A stretch of DNA of 64,000 nt from an uncultured Candidatus Saccharibacteria bacterium (lineage in GTDB: Bacteria; Patescibacteriota; Saccharimonadia; Saccharimonadales; Saccharimonadaceae): the NCBI GenBank assembly GCA_949480205.1, contig CASXXK010000001.1, positions 62,001 through 126,000 of the forward strand, in the 5' to 3' direction. Under the pieces are notes generated by a model that saw only the letters and a program-made list of their open reading frames with translations, did not search any database and was not told the DNA's origin. Below are positions 50,929 through 60,143 of this stretch, one piece after another (within the stretch, counting starts at the first letter, position 1; each line of letters starts with the position of its first letter). Both the position numbers and the translations under genes were made by a program.

Positions 50929-51066
50929 CTAGGCAGTGAGGCGAGCGCGGCCTTTGATGCGACGACGCTTGAGAACCTTTTGGCCAGTTTTAGAATTGTT
51001 GCGCTTCATGAAGCCATGTTCGACTTTGCGTTGGCGCTTATGTGGTTGATAAGTTCGCTTTGGCAT
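50929..51066 (-). CDS. rpmH: 50S ribosomal protein L34
   Basis: 45 residues, too short for a routine ORF cut-off. It reads [20 protein letters not shown] and continues [20 protein letters not shown], matching L34 throughout. Strongly basic; a structural protein of the large subunit. A purine-rich AGAAAGAA site precedes the ATG and a TTGCAA-N17-TATACT promoter lies upstream. Position next to rnpA and divergent from dnaA is the usual oriC neighbourhood. Confidence 0.97.
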   Translation of the reverse strand: MPKRTYQPHKRQRKVEHGFMKRNNSKTGQKVLKRRRIKGRARLTA

Positions 51067-51135
51067 ATAATTATTCTTTCTATATTAACTAAATCTTGTT
51101 CTAGTATAGCGTAGATTTCCACTTTTTGCAAGGAG

Positions 51136-51243
51136 TTTTCCACATGTTCCCTAGGCTAAAAACGCTAATTGTGGAAAAGTCTACCCCTGTATAAGGTGTC
51201 AGATATTATAACATGCAGAAAACTGGGGTAAAACTGTGGAAAA
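51136..51243. promoter_or_regulatory. DnaA boxes upstream of dnaA
   Basis: TTTTCCACA (51136-51144) and two TGTGGAAAA copies on the other strand (51170-51178, 51235-51243), followed by a TATAAT box near 51260. Suggests autoregulation of dnaA and a second part of a bipartite origin. Confidence 0.75.
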
Positions 51244-51295
51244 GTCGGAGGGAGTTTGCTATAATTGGGGTAGTTAAGGAGGAGTATAAGGGGTC

Positions 51296-52675
51296 ATGTT
51301 TGACGTATGGAAGAGTGTCTTGGCTGAAGTTGAACAGTCGATTCCGCACGAGCAGTACTCCACTTGGTTTACTGGCACCGAGCTGGTGGGCGTTGAAAAC
51401 AACATAGTAACAATTGGTGTACCAAATGTCTTCAAAATTAAGCAACTTGAGAAGAAATATTTTAGTATTTTACGTGATGCCTTTTTGCATAACAATATCA
51501 ACGTAGATGAAATCAAATATATTGTACAAAGCAGTATAAAACCACGAGTGCGCGCACGCGAGGTGCCGGTAGTGTCGCCTGGTTCCCCGTCGGCGCCTAT
51601 GCGAGCCTCGCATGCCGTAGATAACGAGCGCATAACCAATATGGGCAAGTCTTTCCAGACTGGATTAAACCCTAAATATACCTTGGCAAATTTCGTAATT
51701 GGCTCCAATAATGATCTTGCCGTAAGTGTAGCGCGAAATATCATTGACCAGCCAGGCGGGAGCTACAATCCTTTCTTCCTTTACGGTGGTCCAGGTTTAG
51801 GCAAAACCCACTTAGTGCAAGCAATTGGCAATGAGCTTTTGGCGAGAGATCCGAAACTTAAGGTATTATACACGCCGGTGTCGAGTTTTTATTCAGATTT
51901 TATTAAGTCTTTGCAGAACAAAAAGAGCGACGAGTTTCGACAGAAGTTCCGCCGGTTGGATGTGTTGATTATTGATGACTTTCAGATGATTATGAATAAG
52001 GACGCATCGCAGGTTGAGTTTTTTGATATCTTCAACGAGCTTTATAACCTAAGTAAACAAGTCATTGTGACTTCAGACCGTCTACCTAATCAAATCAAAT
52101 CCGTAGACGAACGTCTGGCTTCACGGTTAACTTGGGCTGGAGCCTATGATTTACAATTGCCGCAGTTTGAGGATAAGTGCGCAATTTTGCGTGCCAAAGC
52201 TGAATTTAGTGGCATTGAGGTAGAGGATGAAGCAATTGAATACTTAGCCGAAAACGTAAAAACCAACATTCGTGATCTTGAGGGTGAATTTAATCATCTA
52301 CTAGCGGTGGCTGAGCTCAAGAATATGTCACCCCTGGAGGTAATCAGCGAAGGTTACGTAAATACTGCCAGAAATCCCCAGGCAAAAACTCTTTCACCAA
52401 AACAAGTTATCGAGAAAGTGGCAAAGTACTACAATATGACACCTAAAGAAATGTGTAGTAAAAGTCGTGTGGCACATATCAAAAACGCGCGACAAGTGGC
52501 AATGTATATGCTCTCTAAGGAGCTGAGTATGAGTACGCCGAAGATCGCTCTGGAAGTAGGCGTAAAGGATCACACCACCGTTATGCATGGTATCAAAAAA
52601 GTAGAGGCAGATTTGAAGCTGAATTTTAGCCTACGCGACCAAATTGCCACCCTGCGGGAGAAAATCTATGGATAA
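51296..52675 (+). CDS. dnaA: chromosomal replication initiator DnaA
   Basis: 459 residues. Domain I is at 1-80, then a short linker, the AAA+ domain with Walker A YGGPGLGKTHLVQAIGNE (in part), Walker B VLIIDDFQM and the arginine-finger region, and a C-terminal DNA-binding domain with VGVKDHTTVMHGIKKVE. It binds DnaA boxes, melts the origin and loads the helicase. The ATG follows AAGGAGGAG. First gene of dnaA-dnaN-recF on the plus strand; oriC lies just downstream. Confidence 0.98.
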   Translation: MFDVWKSVLAEVEQSIPHEQYSTWFTGTELVGVENNIVTIGVPNVFKIKQLEKKYFSILRDAFLHNNINVDEIKYIVQSSIKPRVRAREVPVVSPGSPSAPMRASHAVDNERITNMGKSFQTGLNPKYTLANFVIGSNNDLAVSVARNIIDQPGGSYNPFFLYGGPGLGKTHLVQAIGNELLARDPKLKVLYTPVSSFYSDFIKSLQNKKSDEFRQKFRRLDVLIIDDFQMIMNKDASQVEFFDIFNELYNLSKQVIVTSDRLPNQIKSVDERLASRLTWAGAYDLQLPQFEDKCAILRAKAEFSGIEVEDEAIEYLAENVKTNIRDLEGEFNHLLAVAELKNMSPLEVISEGYVNTARNPQAKTLSPKQVIEKVAKYYNMTPKEMCSKSRVAHIKNARQVAMYMLSKELSMSTPKIALEVGVKDHTTVMHGIKKVEADLKLNFSLRDQIATLREKIYG

Positions 52676-53030
52676 TTTCCCTGTTAATATGATTTGTTCG
52701 GTTTTTATACGTGTTCGGTTTTGTCTTGTTCGGGTTTTCGTGAAAATTGGAAAAACTTTACGTTCGGTTTGTTCGGTAGATTTTGTGGAAAAATTGTGTA
52801 AAAGCTTGTGTAGAAATTTGTGGGAAAACTTGCGAAAAAGTTTCCACAAGTGGCAAAAAATGGTAGTTTTACACATAAATGCGGCGAAAAATACACAGTT
52901 TGATGGGTTTTGTGGAAAGATTTCCAGATGGTTTTGCACATGGTTTTATATCTGTAAAAGTGGTGGTTTTGCACATTTTCCACAGAGTCTACTATTACAA
53001 CTACTAAATATATTATAGAAAGGGAGAAGG
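52676..53030. other. oriC (replication origin)
   Basis: A 355-base gap with at least eight DnaA-box-like nonamers: TGTGGAAAA (52784), TGTGTAAAA (52795), TGTGTAGAA (52807), GTTTCCACA (52840), TTTTACACA (52867), TTTTGCACA (52932, 52967) and TTTTCCACA (52976). The left part has five TGTTCGG-type repeats (52695-52776). The last box is followed by GAGT and then CTACTATTA (52989-52997) and CTACTAAAT (53001-53009), matching the DnaA-trio unwinding motif described in Bacillus, then AT-rich DNA. dnaN starts 20 bases later. Confidence 0.85.
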
Positions 53031-54137
53031 ATGGAAATTAAGATTCTTCAAGAAAAATTAGCTAAGGCATTAAACACTGTGAGCCGTGTAGCTGCGGGTT
53101 CGCGAGCGACTTTACCAATTCTAAGTAATGTACTTATAAGAGTGGATGATAATAAAGTAACTCTTACGACCACGAATCTTGATATGGCAGTAGTAAGTTA
53201 TTTGCCAGCTAGTCAGAGCAAGAATGGAGTAATTACGGTGCCAGCACGCTTAATGGCCGAATTTGTGGGTAATTTACCGCGAGGTGAAGTAGTAGAGATT
53301 GGCGCTAATAACGATAAAGTAACAATCAAGGCCGGAGGTTATACTTCAACGATTAATGGTGCTTCGGCAGAGGATTTTCCGGAATTGCCAGAAATTGATG
53401 AAGCTAAAGCAGTGAAGTTCCAGATGGGGGTTGAGGAATTTAAGGAAGGATTGTCGCAGGTGATGATTGCGGCAAGTAATGATACGACGCGTCCGGCACT
53501 GACTGGGGTATACTTCAATACTTTTGAAGGAAGTTTGTATTTGGCGGCGACGGATGGTTATCGCTTAGCGGAGCGGAAATTTATTGATAAGGTGAGCAGT
53601 GAAGTGATGGCGATTGTGCCGGCGGTTTCGCTACAAGAGGTGTTACGTTCTTTGAGTGATGATGTGACGGAGATTGAATTGTTATTTGATGAAACTCAAG
53701 TACGCTTCCGTTTGGGAGAGATTGAGATTACTTCGAAATTAATCGATGGTTCGTTCCCCGACTATCGACAGTTGATCCCTAAGCAGACAGAGATTAGTTT
53801 GGAGTTGAAGCGTGACGAGTTGGTACGTATTACTAAACTGGCAGCATTATTTGCAAAGGAAGTGGGCGGATCAATTGTTTGTGAGGCGAATGTGGAAAAT
53901 AAGAACTTTTCTGTGGCATCAGTAGCGAATGAGTTGGGCGAGAATAATTCTGCAATTGAGGCGGAGCCTAATGCAGATGGAAAAGTGACATTGAATTCGC
54001 GCTTTTTGCTAGATGCGCTGAATGTGTTGGATGGTAATGAAATTGAGTTTGGGTTTTCCAATAAGCTAGATCCGGTAGTATTGAGGGGCAAGAAAGATAA
54101 GAATTATATCCATATTATTATGCCGCTAAAGGGCTAA
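53031..54137 (+). CDS. dnaN: DNA polymerase III beta clamp
   Basis: 368 residues, three clamp domains. Recognisable stretches: VAAGSRATLPILSNVLIRV, DFPELPEID, DTTRPALTGVYF, ATDGYRLAERKF and the C-terminal PVVLRGKKDKNYIHIIMPLK. It forms the sliding ring that tethers polymerase to DNA. A GGGAGAAGG site precedes the ATG, which begins right after the oriC unwinding region. The recF start follows its stop after one base. Confidence 0.97.
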   Translation: MEIKILQEKLAKALNTVSRVAAGSRATLPILSNVLIRVDDNKVTLTTTNLDMAVVSYLPASQSKNGVITVPARLMAEFVGNLPRGEVVEIGANNDKVTIKAGGYTSTINGASAEDFPELPEIDEAKAVKFQMGVEEFKEGLSQVMIAASNDTTRPALTGVYFNTFEGSLYLAATDGYRLAERKFIDKVSSEVMAIVPAVSLQEVLRSLSDDVTEIELLFDETQVRFRLGEIEITSKLIDGSFPDYRQLIPKQTEISLELKRDELVRITKLAALFAKEVGGSIVCEANVENKNFSVASVANELGENNSAIEAEPNADGKVTLNSRFLLDALNVLDGNEIEFGFSNKLDPVVLRGKKDKNYIHIIMPLKG

Positions 54138-54138
54138 A

Positions 54139-55164
54139 ATGGTTATTAAGCGGGTTAAATTAAACAATTTTCGAAGCCATGATGGTTTTGTGTTGGATTG
54201 TGATCCGTGTACGACGAAGATTATAGGTGAAAATGGGTGTGGAAAAACTTCGATTCTGGAGGCGATTTACGAGGCGATGCAGGGGAAAAGTTTTCGGGCG
54301 GTGGATCGAGAAATTGTGCGCCGGGGTGATGAATTTTATCGCGTAGAGTTGGAGTATGAAGACGGGCGTAAGACTGTAGTGATGTATGATGGAGAGAAGA
54401 AAGAATTTCTTGTAGAGGACAAAAAAACCCGACGTTTGCCGAAGAAGGCGAGATATCCAATTGTGCTATTTGAGCCGGATGATTTAAATTTGGTGGGTAG
54501 TAGTCCAACGAGCCGGCGGAATTATTTTGATCGGGTGTTCGGACAGTTATCGGAGAAATACAACGTAGCATTGGGGCGATATAATAAAGCTTTGAAACAG
54601 CGGAATGAGCTTCTTAAACAAGAGATGGTAGATGCAGGAGATGTATTTTCTTGGGACGTATTGCTAACAAAGTACGGTGCTGAACTGCGAAATGAGAGAT
54701 CTGAATATATTAACCAGATTAGTGAGAAAATTACGGAGGTATATCGTTCGATTGCGGAGAATGAAGACAAGATAGCGATAAGATATGTGAGCGAAGTAGA
54801 GTCGGAGAGTGGTTTTTTGGCGCGACTGGAGCGTGACTTTGAGCGAGACCGATTGCTGGGACACACGAGTTTTGGAGTACATCGAGATAATTATGAATTT
54901 GTGTTTAACGGGGTACAGGCGGATGGATCGGCTAGTAGGGGCGAGGTGCGTTCGATGGTGATTGCTCTGAAATTTATTGAGGCAGAGATGGTGGTGGAGC
55001 GGTTAGGCCGGCCACCGGTGGTATTGCTAGATGATGTGTTTTCTGAGCTTGATGAAACTCGGCAAAAATGTTTAGTAAAAAATTTTCAGAACAACCAAAT
55101 CTTTTTAACTTCTTGTGGGAGTCAGGAGGATTTGACGGGTTGTGTTGCCTTGAAGCGACAGTAA
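54139..55164 (+). CDS. recF: DNA replication and repair protein RecF
   Basis: 341 residues. Walker A IIGENGCGKTSILEAIYEAM (in part), the signature region and Walker B PPVVLLDDVFSELDETR. A member of the SMC-like ABC family; it loads RecA at gaps with RecO and RecR. It directly follows dnaN. The gene usually next, gyrB, is absent: a minus-strand secretion operon ends four bases later, convergent with recF. Confidence 0.96.
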   Translation: MVIKRVKLNNFRSHDGFVLDCDPCTTKIIGENGCGKTSILEAIYEAMQGKSFRAVDREIVRRGDEFYRVELEYEDGRKTVVMYDGEKKEFLVEDKKTRRLPKKARYPIVLFEPDDLNLVGSSPTSRRNYFDRVFGQLSEKYNVALGRYNKALKQRNELLKQEMVDAGDVFSWDVLLTKYGAELRNERSEYINQISEKITEVYRSIAENEDKIAIRYVSEVESESGFLARLERDFERDRLLGHTSFGVHRDNYEFVFNGVQADGSASRGEVRSMVIALKFIEAEMVVERLGRPPVVLLDDVFSELDETRQKCLVKNFQNNQIFLTSCGSQEDLTGCVALKRQ

Positions 55165-55168
55165 GCAG

Positions 55169-56014
55169 CTAGATGTTTGCGTCGTCAGGCGCGCGACTGG
55201 GGGTTTGCTCGGCACTAAGATCATTATAAACTATAGTATAGTCGTCAGGGTTGATTCCCTTCTCTTTGAGTTGATCAAGCGCGGCTTGACGGTTGCCACC
55301 AGTTTTATCATTGATAATAACAGTAAGTTTATCATCGCGGACTTGAGCGATGATGTCGTAAGCTACGTAAATCGAATAATCGTTTTCGTAATAAGCGATT
55401 TTTATCGGTAGAATTGAGTTAATTGGGTCATTGTAGACGCCATTGTCGGAAAAACCATCTTTACAATCAAAAGGTTGATAGATAAGTTGATCGGCTGTGG
55501 GGCAGGTAGCTAGTACGGGGTAGCCAATATCGGCGAGATTACTATTGTTAGAGTCTGGTGACCAGGTGACCTGGAAAGAGTAACTTTGCTGCAACTCTTC
55601 TAAGTCAACAATGAACCGGTCGGTGTAAACGTTAGTGGCTTTGTTGTATTGTCCCGTGGTTGTTCCGCCTCGGATTTTTGCCCCAGATTTTGGTAATTTG
55701 GTGTCGGGGTTATTATTCGCCACTATATTATATAGTGTATTATAGATAGAATCTTCTACGTTGCTAGGAAAGTTCTTGTAATATTGGTTGAGGTTGTTGA
55801 TTTTGATTTGTTCCCCATAAGGGTTTTGGTGGAAAACTTGGACGAGCGTAATAATTATAAGGACAATGGCAGCAAAAATAGATAGAAGTATTATAATATG
55901 TACCGGTGTGAGCTCTTTAGCTTTAGGTTGGGGCTGAGGGTTTGATTTTGGTGTCTGGCTGGGGGCCGGCGTGTAGCCTTGGAAGGGATTAAGTGAGGTG
56001 TTGTTTGGATTCAT
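55169..56014 (-). CDS. single-pass membrane protein of the T4SS operon, 281 aa
   Basis: An Asn/Pro/Gln-rich N-terminus (about 1-38), one membrane helix (HIIILLSIFAAIVLIIITLVQVF, in part), then an extracytoplasmic domain of about 210 residues with two cysteines. I do not recognise the family. It follows the SLT/CHAP hydrolase gene by one base and is last in the operon, so it is likely an accessory part of the secretion machinery. Confidence 0.75.
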   Translation of the reverse strand: MNPNNTSLNPFQGYTPAPSQTPKSNPQPQPKAKELTPVHIIILLSIFAAIVLIIITLVQVFHQNPYGEQIKINNLNQYYKNFPSNVEDSIYNTLYNIVANNNPDTKLPKSGAKIRGGTTTGQYNKATNVYTDRFIVDLEELQQSYSFQVTWSPDSNNSNLADIGYPVLATCPTADQLIYQPFDCKDGFSDNGVYNDPINSILPIKIAYYENDYSIYVAYDIIAQVRDDKLTVIINDKTGGNRQAALDQLKEKGINPDDYTIVYNDLSAEQTPSRAPDDANI

Positions 56015-56015
56015 A

Positions 56016-57377
56016 TTAATAAATTCCGTTTACACTATTAGGATAGGCATAATGATAGCTACTGCTCATGTACTTGCTTAGAGATTCGGATTTAGCTTGA
56101 ATGCCGGCCTCTCCTAGACCGCAGGCGGCTTCGCCAATGATAATGGTATCAGTATTAGTATTGATGCCAAGCACGACGCCGGTGTGGCCACAAGCTTTTT
56201 CTCCACACATGGTTGAGCCGCTGGCAGTACTAAAGATCGCATAAACTTTAGGAATGTTACCGCCGTAGGTAAATTCGTAATCGCCACTGATGAGACTACT
56301 GACTATATCGGCGCCATTTCCTAGTCCAACGGTAATATGATTGGTGATGTAATTGTTTGTGTACATATTAATGAAGTAGCGTGTAAAAGAGACGCAGTTG
56401 TAGGCGATTCCGCCGCTACAGCTATTATTGGTCATGCCATAAAGCGTGATAAGATCGGCATTGGAGACACCACGGACGGCCATTTTGTAGGACATCATAA
56501 AGGTATAAGCTTCTTCTATGTTCATGCCGTTTACCCCAGCAATGAGGCGCCCACCATTGGCACCAACGATATAGCACTCCGTTGTTGAACCACCGTCAGT
56601 GCCGCCAAGTCCAACGTAAATGGTATAAGCTCCGGGGCGAGATGAGGTAGAGGTGGCGTTCCATTGGCCGTCACCGACGTATCTTCCAGGCCAGAGAGGA
56701 CTCATGTTTGGACTGCTCGGGTCGCGGGCGGCGTCGTATTTGTTCATGACGTATGGAGATCCTTCACCCGTGGCCGCTTCTTCGGCAGTGAAACCCATGT
56801 CGATGGCTTTGTCAATGTATTTTTGGGCGCGACCGTTATATTTGAAGAAAAGAGTTTTGATACCAGCAGCTGTATTAAGATCTAGGCCAGCGCCGTATTG
56901 GTTGGCAATAAGATCGGCCATAATATCGGTTTGGCGCTGGAATTCTTCGTCGGAAATTTGTCCAGCGGGAAGAAAGGCATTGGAATTTTTACCGCCGTTT
57001 GTGTAGCTATATAATTGATACGCTCCTTGCCCGTTGGTTGGATTAGACCGTTTGGCACTATTTTCCATAATATGAATAGTGGCAATAATACGCCAGTCGA
57101 AACCATACTGGTCGGCGGAGTTTTTATAGAAGGCTTGGTTGGCTTGGATTGCGCTGGTAGTGGCGGCGTTTAGAATTTGAGCTCCAGAATAGGTGGCATT
57201 GCTACCAGATAGACAATTAGCGCTAGTGCTGCCTTCTGGATTGTAATAATAAATTCCGTTTTGCCCCATGAAATCAAGGGTCGTATTGCTTAGGGTGGCA
57301 TGTGCTGGTGTGGTGGTTAAGGACAAAGTCAAGCAAGAAGTAAGTAGAAAAGCTGTTTTTAGAATTTTCTTAATCAT
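56016..57377 (-). CDS. exported peptidoglycan hydrolase (lysozyme-like plus CHAP)
   Basis: 453 residues. A clear signal peptide (KKILKTAFLLTSCLTLSLTTTPAHA, in part, cleavage after AHA). The first domain (about 75-210) has YGFDWRIIATIHIMENSA and GQGAYQLYSYT, typical of a lytic transglycosylase/lysozyme-like fold with the catalytic Glu in MENS. The second (about 320-450) has the CHAP Cys and His: NCVSFTRYFINM and CGHTGVVLGINTN. Such two-domain hydrolases (VirB1/CwlT-like) open the wall for type IV secretion. Its ATG overlaps the upstream stop by four bases. Confidence 0.88.
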   Translation of the reverse strand: MIKKILKTAFLLTSCLTLSLTTTPAHATLSNTTLDFMGQNGIYYYNPEGSTSANCLSGSNATYSGAQILNAATTSAIQANQAFYKNSADQYGFDWRIIATIHIMENSAKRSNPTNGQGAYQLYSYTNGGKNSNAFLPAGQISDEEFQRQTDIMADLIANQYGAGLDLNTAAGIKTLFFKYNGRAQKYIDKAIDMGFTAEEAATGEGSPYVMNKYDAARDPSSPNMSPLWPGRYVGDGQWNATSTSSRPGAYTIYVGLGGTDGGSTTECYIVGANGGRLIAGVNGMNIEEAYTFMMSYKMAVRGVSNADLITLYGMTNNSCSGGIAYNCVSFTRYFINMYTNNYITNHITVGLGNGADIVSSLISGDYEFTYGGNIPKVYAIFSTASGSTMCGEKACGHTGVVLGINTNTDTIIIGEAACGLGEAGIQAKSESLSKYMSSSYHYAYPNSVNGIY

Positions 57378-60124
57378 GCGGCGTAGCTCCGATTGCGTAC
57401 ATCGTCGTAGAGTATATAGTGGTTATTGATGGCTATGATAGGGCTAGTGGCATTTTTATCGCTGCTAAAGCCATAGGAAGGATGCTCGTTTTTTAAGTTT
57501 GCAACGATTTCGTTCCCTGTCGTGGCGATATTGTAGTCATCTGTAGTGGTGCGAGTTTCAGGATCATAGTTAGCAATATAATTATAATATTCAGCGAAAG
57601 CAATGACGGTTTCAGCATCGTCTTTGGTGATACCAGAAATGCGGGCAAGATAGCCAGCTGGAGAATTGTCGAGTGGGTGCTCTTTTTCGTATTGAGTCTC
57701 GTAGGCCATGACCGGGCTTTGACTGTCACCATAAGCGCCAGCCCACTCCAGGATACGTTGATCTTCGATATAGCGTTGGTAGTAGCGATAGTCGTCTTTC
57801 CAGAAATTATTAGTGCTACTATTGACGCAGGCTTGTCCGGATGACCAGGCGAGGTTTTCTGCTGTATGGCTTGAATTAATAAGATCAATAACATCACCGA
57901 TAATTGGGATTGAGTTAAGAATTACGTTGCCTTTTTCAAGATTACCCAGGATATTGGTATCAACGGTGCCAAAAGGAGAATCGCGACCGTCACAATATGT
58001 GATATACTTGGCGAGATCTGAGTCAGTTTTGATTACGTAGTTGCCGTTAGAATCATGTTCTAGATTTCTTGATATTATCCGGATGTATTCGGAGTCTTCT
58101 GGGTCCATATCAATTAAACTTGGGTCGGTGATAGTGATTGGGTTACAGTAAATATCGCCAACGGCGCCAATAGACTCAAGGTTTGGGCATTTGCCGAAGC
58201 TAGCCATATAGATACTGTTGCCAGTGGCGAATGTGGAGTTAGTTAGAGATGAAAGAGCAGATGATGTAGCACGCGCAAAAGTATTAACATTAGTGAGGAG
58301 TGACGTACTACTCTTAGGGCTAAGTAGTGTAATTGGTAAAAGATTATAAACGATGCTACCGAGGAATGTGTTTTTTGATGTGATATCGAATGGACTGCGG
58401 TTCTGGCGGTCAGCTTCGGCTTCCATGGCGATAACATCTTGAGTAATACGACTGTAAGCTAGGGCAACGTCGCCAGAAGCGAGGGATTGTCCACTGCCGG
58501 AGCGCCCAACACGGGTATTGGCAGCGGATGCTCCGCGGGCAAGCAATTCGCCGGCAGGAATACCGGTGGTGGTTTCGAAAATATTAGTAAAGAGTGTTTT
58601 AGCGATAGTAGGTACGATAAAACTTAAGGCGACGGAAGTAGTAGCACTAATTGTTACACTGGTAGCAAAATTAAATACCATTTGACCAATTGCGGAGACG
58701 CCAAGGGTGCCGATGGTAGTAGCAATTGAGACTACAGCGGCGCCAGCCTGGACGCCTGCGCAAGTCATTACTTGTGCAGCGTTCATGTTTAAGAAATTAG
58801 CAATAGCATTGCCAGTGCGTTCAAGAGAAAAATTATCCGTAGTTTTGATGCTAGCTGGAGCATAAGCTAGCATCATTTGTAGGCCGTTGGCCTGGACTGG
58901 TGCTCCGGAAAAGTCGATATCTTCTCCACCATTGCCTTCGTCGTCAAAATCATTAATGTTGGAGTAGGTGGTATTGACTGGAGTAGTGAGAGTGTTTAGA
59001 ACTTCATTGATAGCAGAGTTTTCACCTTCTCCATATTTCATTTTACTGATGTTCTCCATGTAATTCATGAAATAGTTGATGGATTGATAGATTTCGTTGG
59101 CGGCAACAACTGCAGAAATAGTGGCGCCAACGCGCATCATAGCACAGGTAATATTGCCGATATTGCCAACTGTGCCGGCGATGTTAGCGACTTTGCTGGT
59201 AGTGCTATTGACGAAATCTTGGGCCTTTTGGTCAGCGTCGGCAATATTACTATTGGAACGGCCATCAAGGTCGGTTTCGTTGACTGGACCGGTGGTCATT
59301 TTGGGAGATCCGTCATCGTTAAAGAGGGGTCTGCCGTTTTCGTCTGTTTCTTGGACTTCTTTGTCGTAGGCGCCTCGTATGGTGGAACTATTATTGTCAT
59401 ATTCTGAGTTCATGGTGTTACGGAAATTATCCATGTCGGCATCGGCGTTGCCGGTTTGTTTGTAATCGTTAAAGACATTGCGGCTGAGTCCTAGCTTGTT
59501 ATAGATTTTGGTGGCCATTTTGTCGAAGAAGGTTGCTACCCTGCCTTGTTTGGCTTTGATTTGGGCGGCGTCCGTGGGGATGTCGGCGTAGCTTTTGGTA
59601 AAGTTACTAGAAGAAGTGCCGCTGTGATTATTGGCGTAGTTAAAAAGTTTGGTAGTTCTAAGAGCCCAGCTGGCGTGCTGTGTATCGGTGGCCTCGGTCA
59701 TGAGTGACTCCATGGCGGGTGCTAGTAAAGAGTGTGAACTGCCCAAAAAAGTTCCGCCACCAACCAGCAACGTAATAATGACCATCATGGCAGCAATGCC
59801 GCCCTTCTTTTTGCTGCCTATTTTACCTTTGGCATTTTTATTGTTGGAATTTTTTTGACCGCTGACGCTGTTTTTCCATGGCGAATTGAATGTTGGCTCG
59901 TTCTTGGAAAGGGCGGAATTTTCGGAATTGCGCAGGAGATCTTTAGAACTACTGGATTTTCCACCATCGATTACTTTGAAGTTATCACGGTTCCCTTTTT
60001 GAGCTGGGCCAGTATTGCCACCTTGGTACACTTGGAAATTTGGACGCGTTTCAGCACGATCCATATTATTATATGGATCGTTGGGTGCTAGAGCACTACT
60101 CCCGTCAGTGTTATACCTTGCCAT
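57374..60124 (-). CDS. large polytopic T4SS protein (VirB6-like position)
   Basis: 916 residues. A cytoplasmic Asn/Ser-rich N-terminus (about 1-105), a membrane helix (GGIAAMMVIITLLVGGGTFLG, in part), a long extracytoplasmic region, then several hydrophobic segments at about 330-360 and 455-540 (AGAAVVSIATTIGTLGVSAIG and following), and a Cys-containing C-terminal domain. Order after VirB4 matches VirB6/TrbL-type proteins of Saccharibacteria clusters, but I see no clear VirB6 motif; the call rests on position and topology. A TATAAT box lies eight bases before the ATG. Confidence 0.75.
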   Translation of the reverse strand: MARYNTDGSSALAPNDPYNNMDRAETRPNFQVYQGGNTGPAQKGNRDNFKVIDGGKSSSSKDLLRNSENSALSKNEPTFNSPWKNSVSGQKNSNNKNAKGKIGSKKKGGIAAMMVIITLLVGGGTFLGSSHSLLAPAMESLMTEATDTQHASWALRTTKLFNYANNHSGTSSSNFTKSYADIPTDAAQIKAKQGRVATFFDKMATKIYNKLGLSRNVFNDYKQTGNADADMDNFRNTMNSEYDNNSSTIRGAYDKEVQETDENGRPLFNDDGSPKMTTGPVNETDLDGRSNSNIADADQKAQDFVNSTTSKVANIAGTVGNIGNITCAMMRVGATISAVVAANEIYQSINYFMNYMENISKMKYGEGENSAINEVLNTLTTPVNTTYSNINDFDDEGNGGEDIDFSGAPVQANGLQMMLAYAPASIKTTDNFSLERTGNAIANFLNMNAAQVMTCAGVQAGAAVVSIATTIGTLGVSAIGQMVFNFATSVTISATTSVALSFIVPTIAKTLFTNIFETTTGIPAGELLARGASAANTRVGRSGSGQSLASGDVALAYSRITQDVIAMEAEADRQNRSPFDITSKNTFLGSIVYNLLPITLLSPKSSTSLLTNVNTFARATSSALSSLTNSTFATGNSIYMASFGKCPNLESIGAVGDIYCNPITITDPSLIDMDPEDSEYIRIISRNLEHDSNGNYVIKTDSDLAKYITYCDGRDSPFGTVDTNILGNLEKGNVILNSIPIIGDVIDLINSSHTAENLAWSSGQACVNSSTNNFWKDDYRYYQRYIEDQRILEWAGAYGDSQSPVMAYETQYEKEHPLDNSPAGYLARISGITKDDAETVIAFAEYYNYIANYDPETRTTTDDYNIATTGNEIVANLKNEHPSYGFSSDKNATSPIIAINNHYILYDDVRNRSYAA

Positions 60125-60143
60125 ATGTATATATTATACCATA

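Noticed and set aside
52644-53018. ORFs on both strands across the dnaA-dnaN gap
   Set aside because: They arise from the repeated DnaA-box and TGTTCGG words; composition is low-complexity and the region is oriC.
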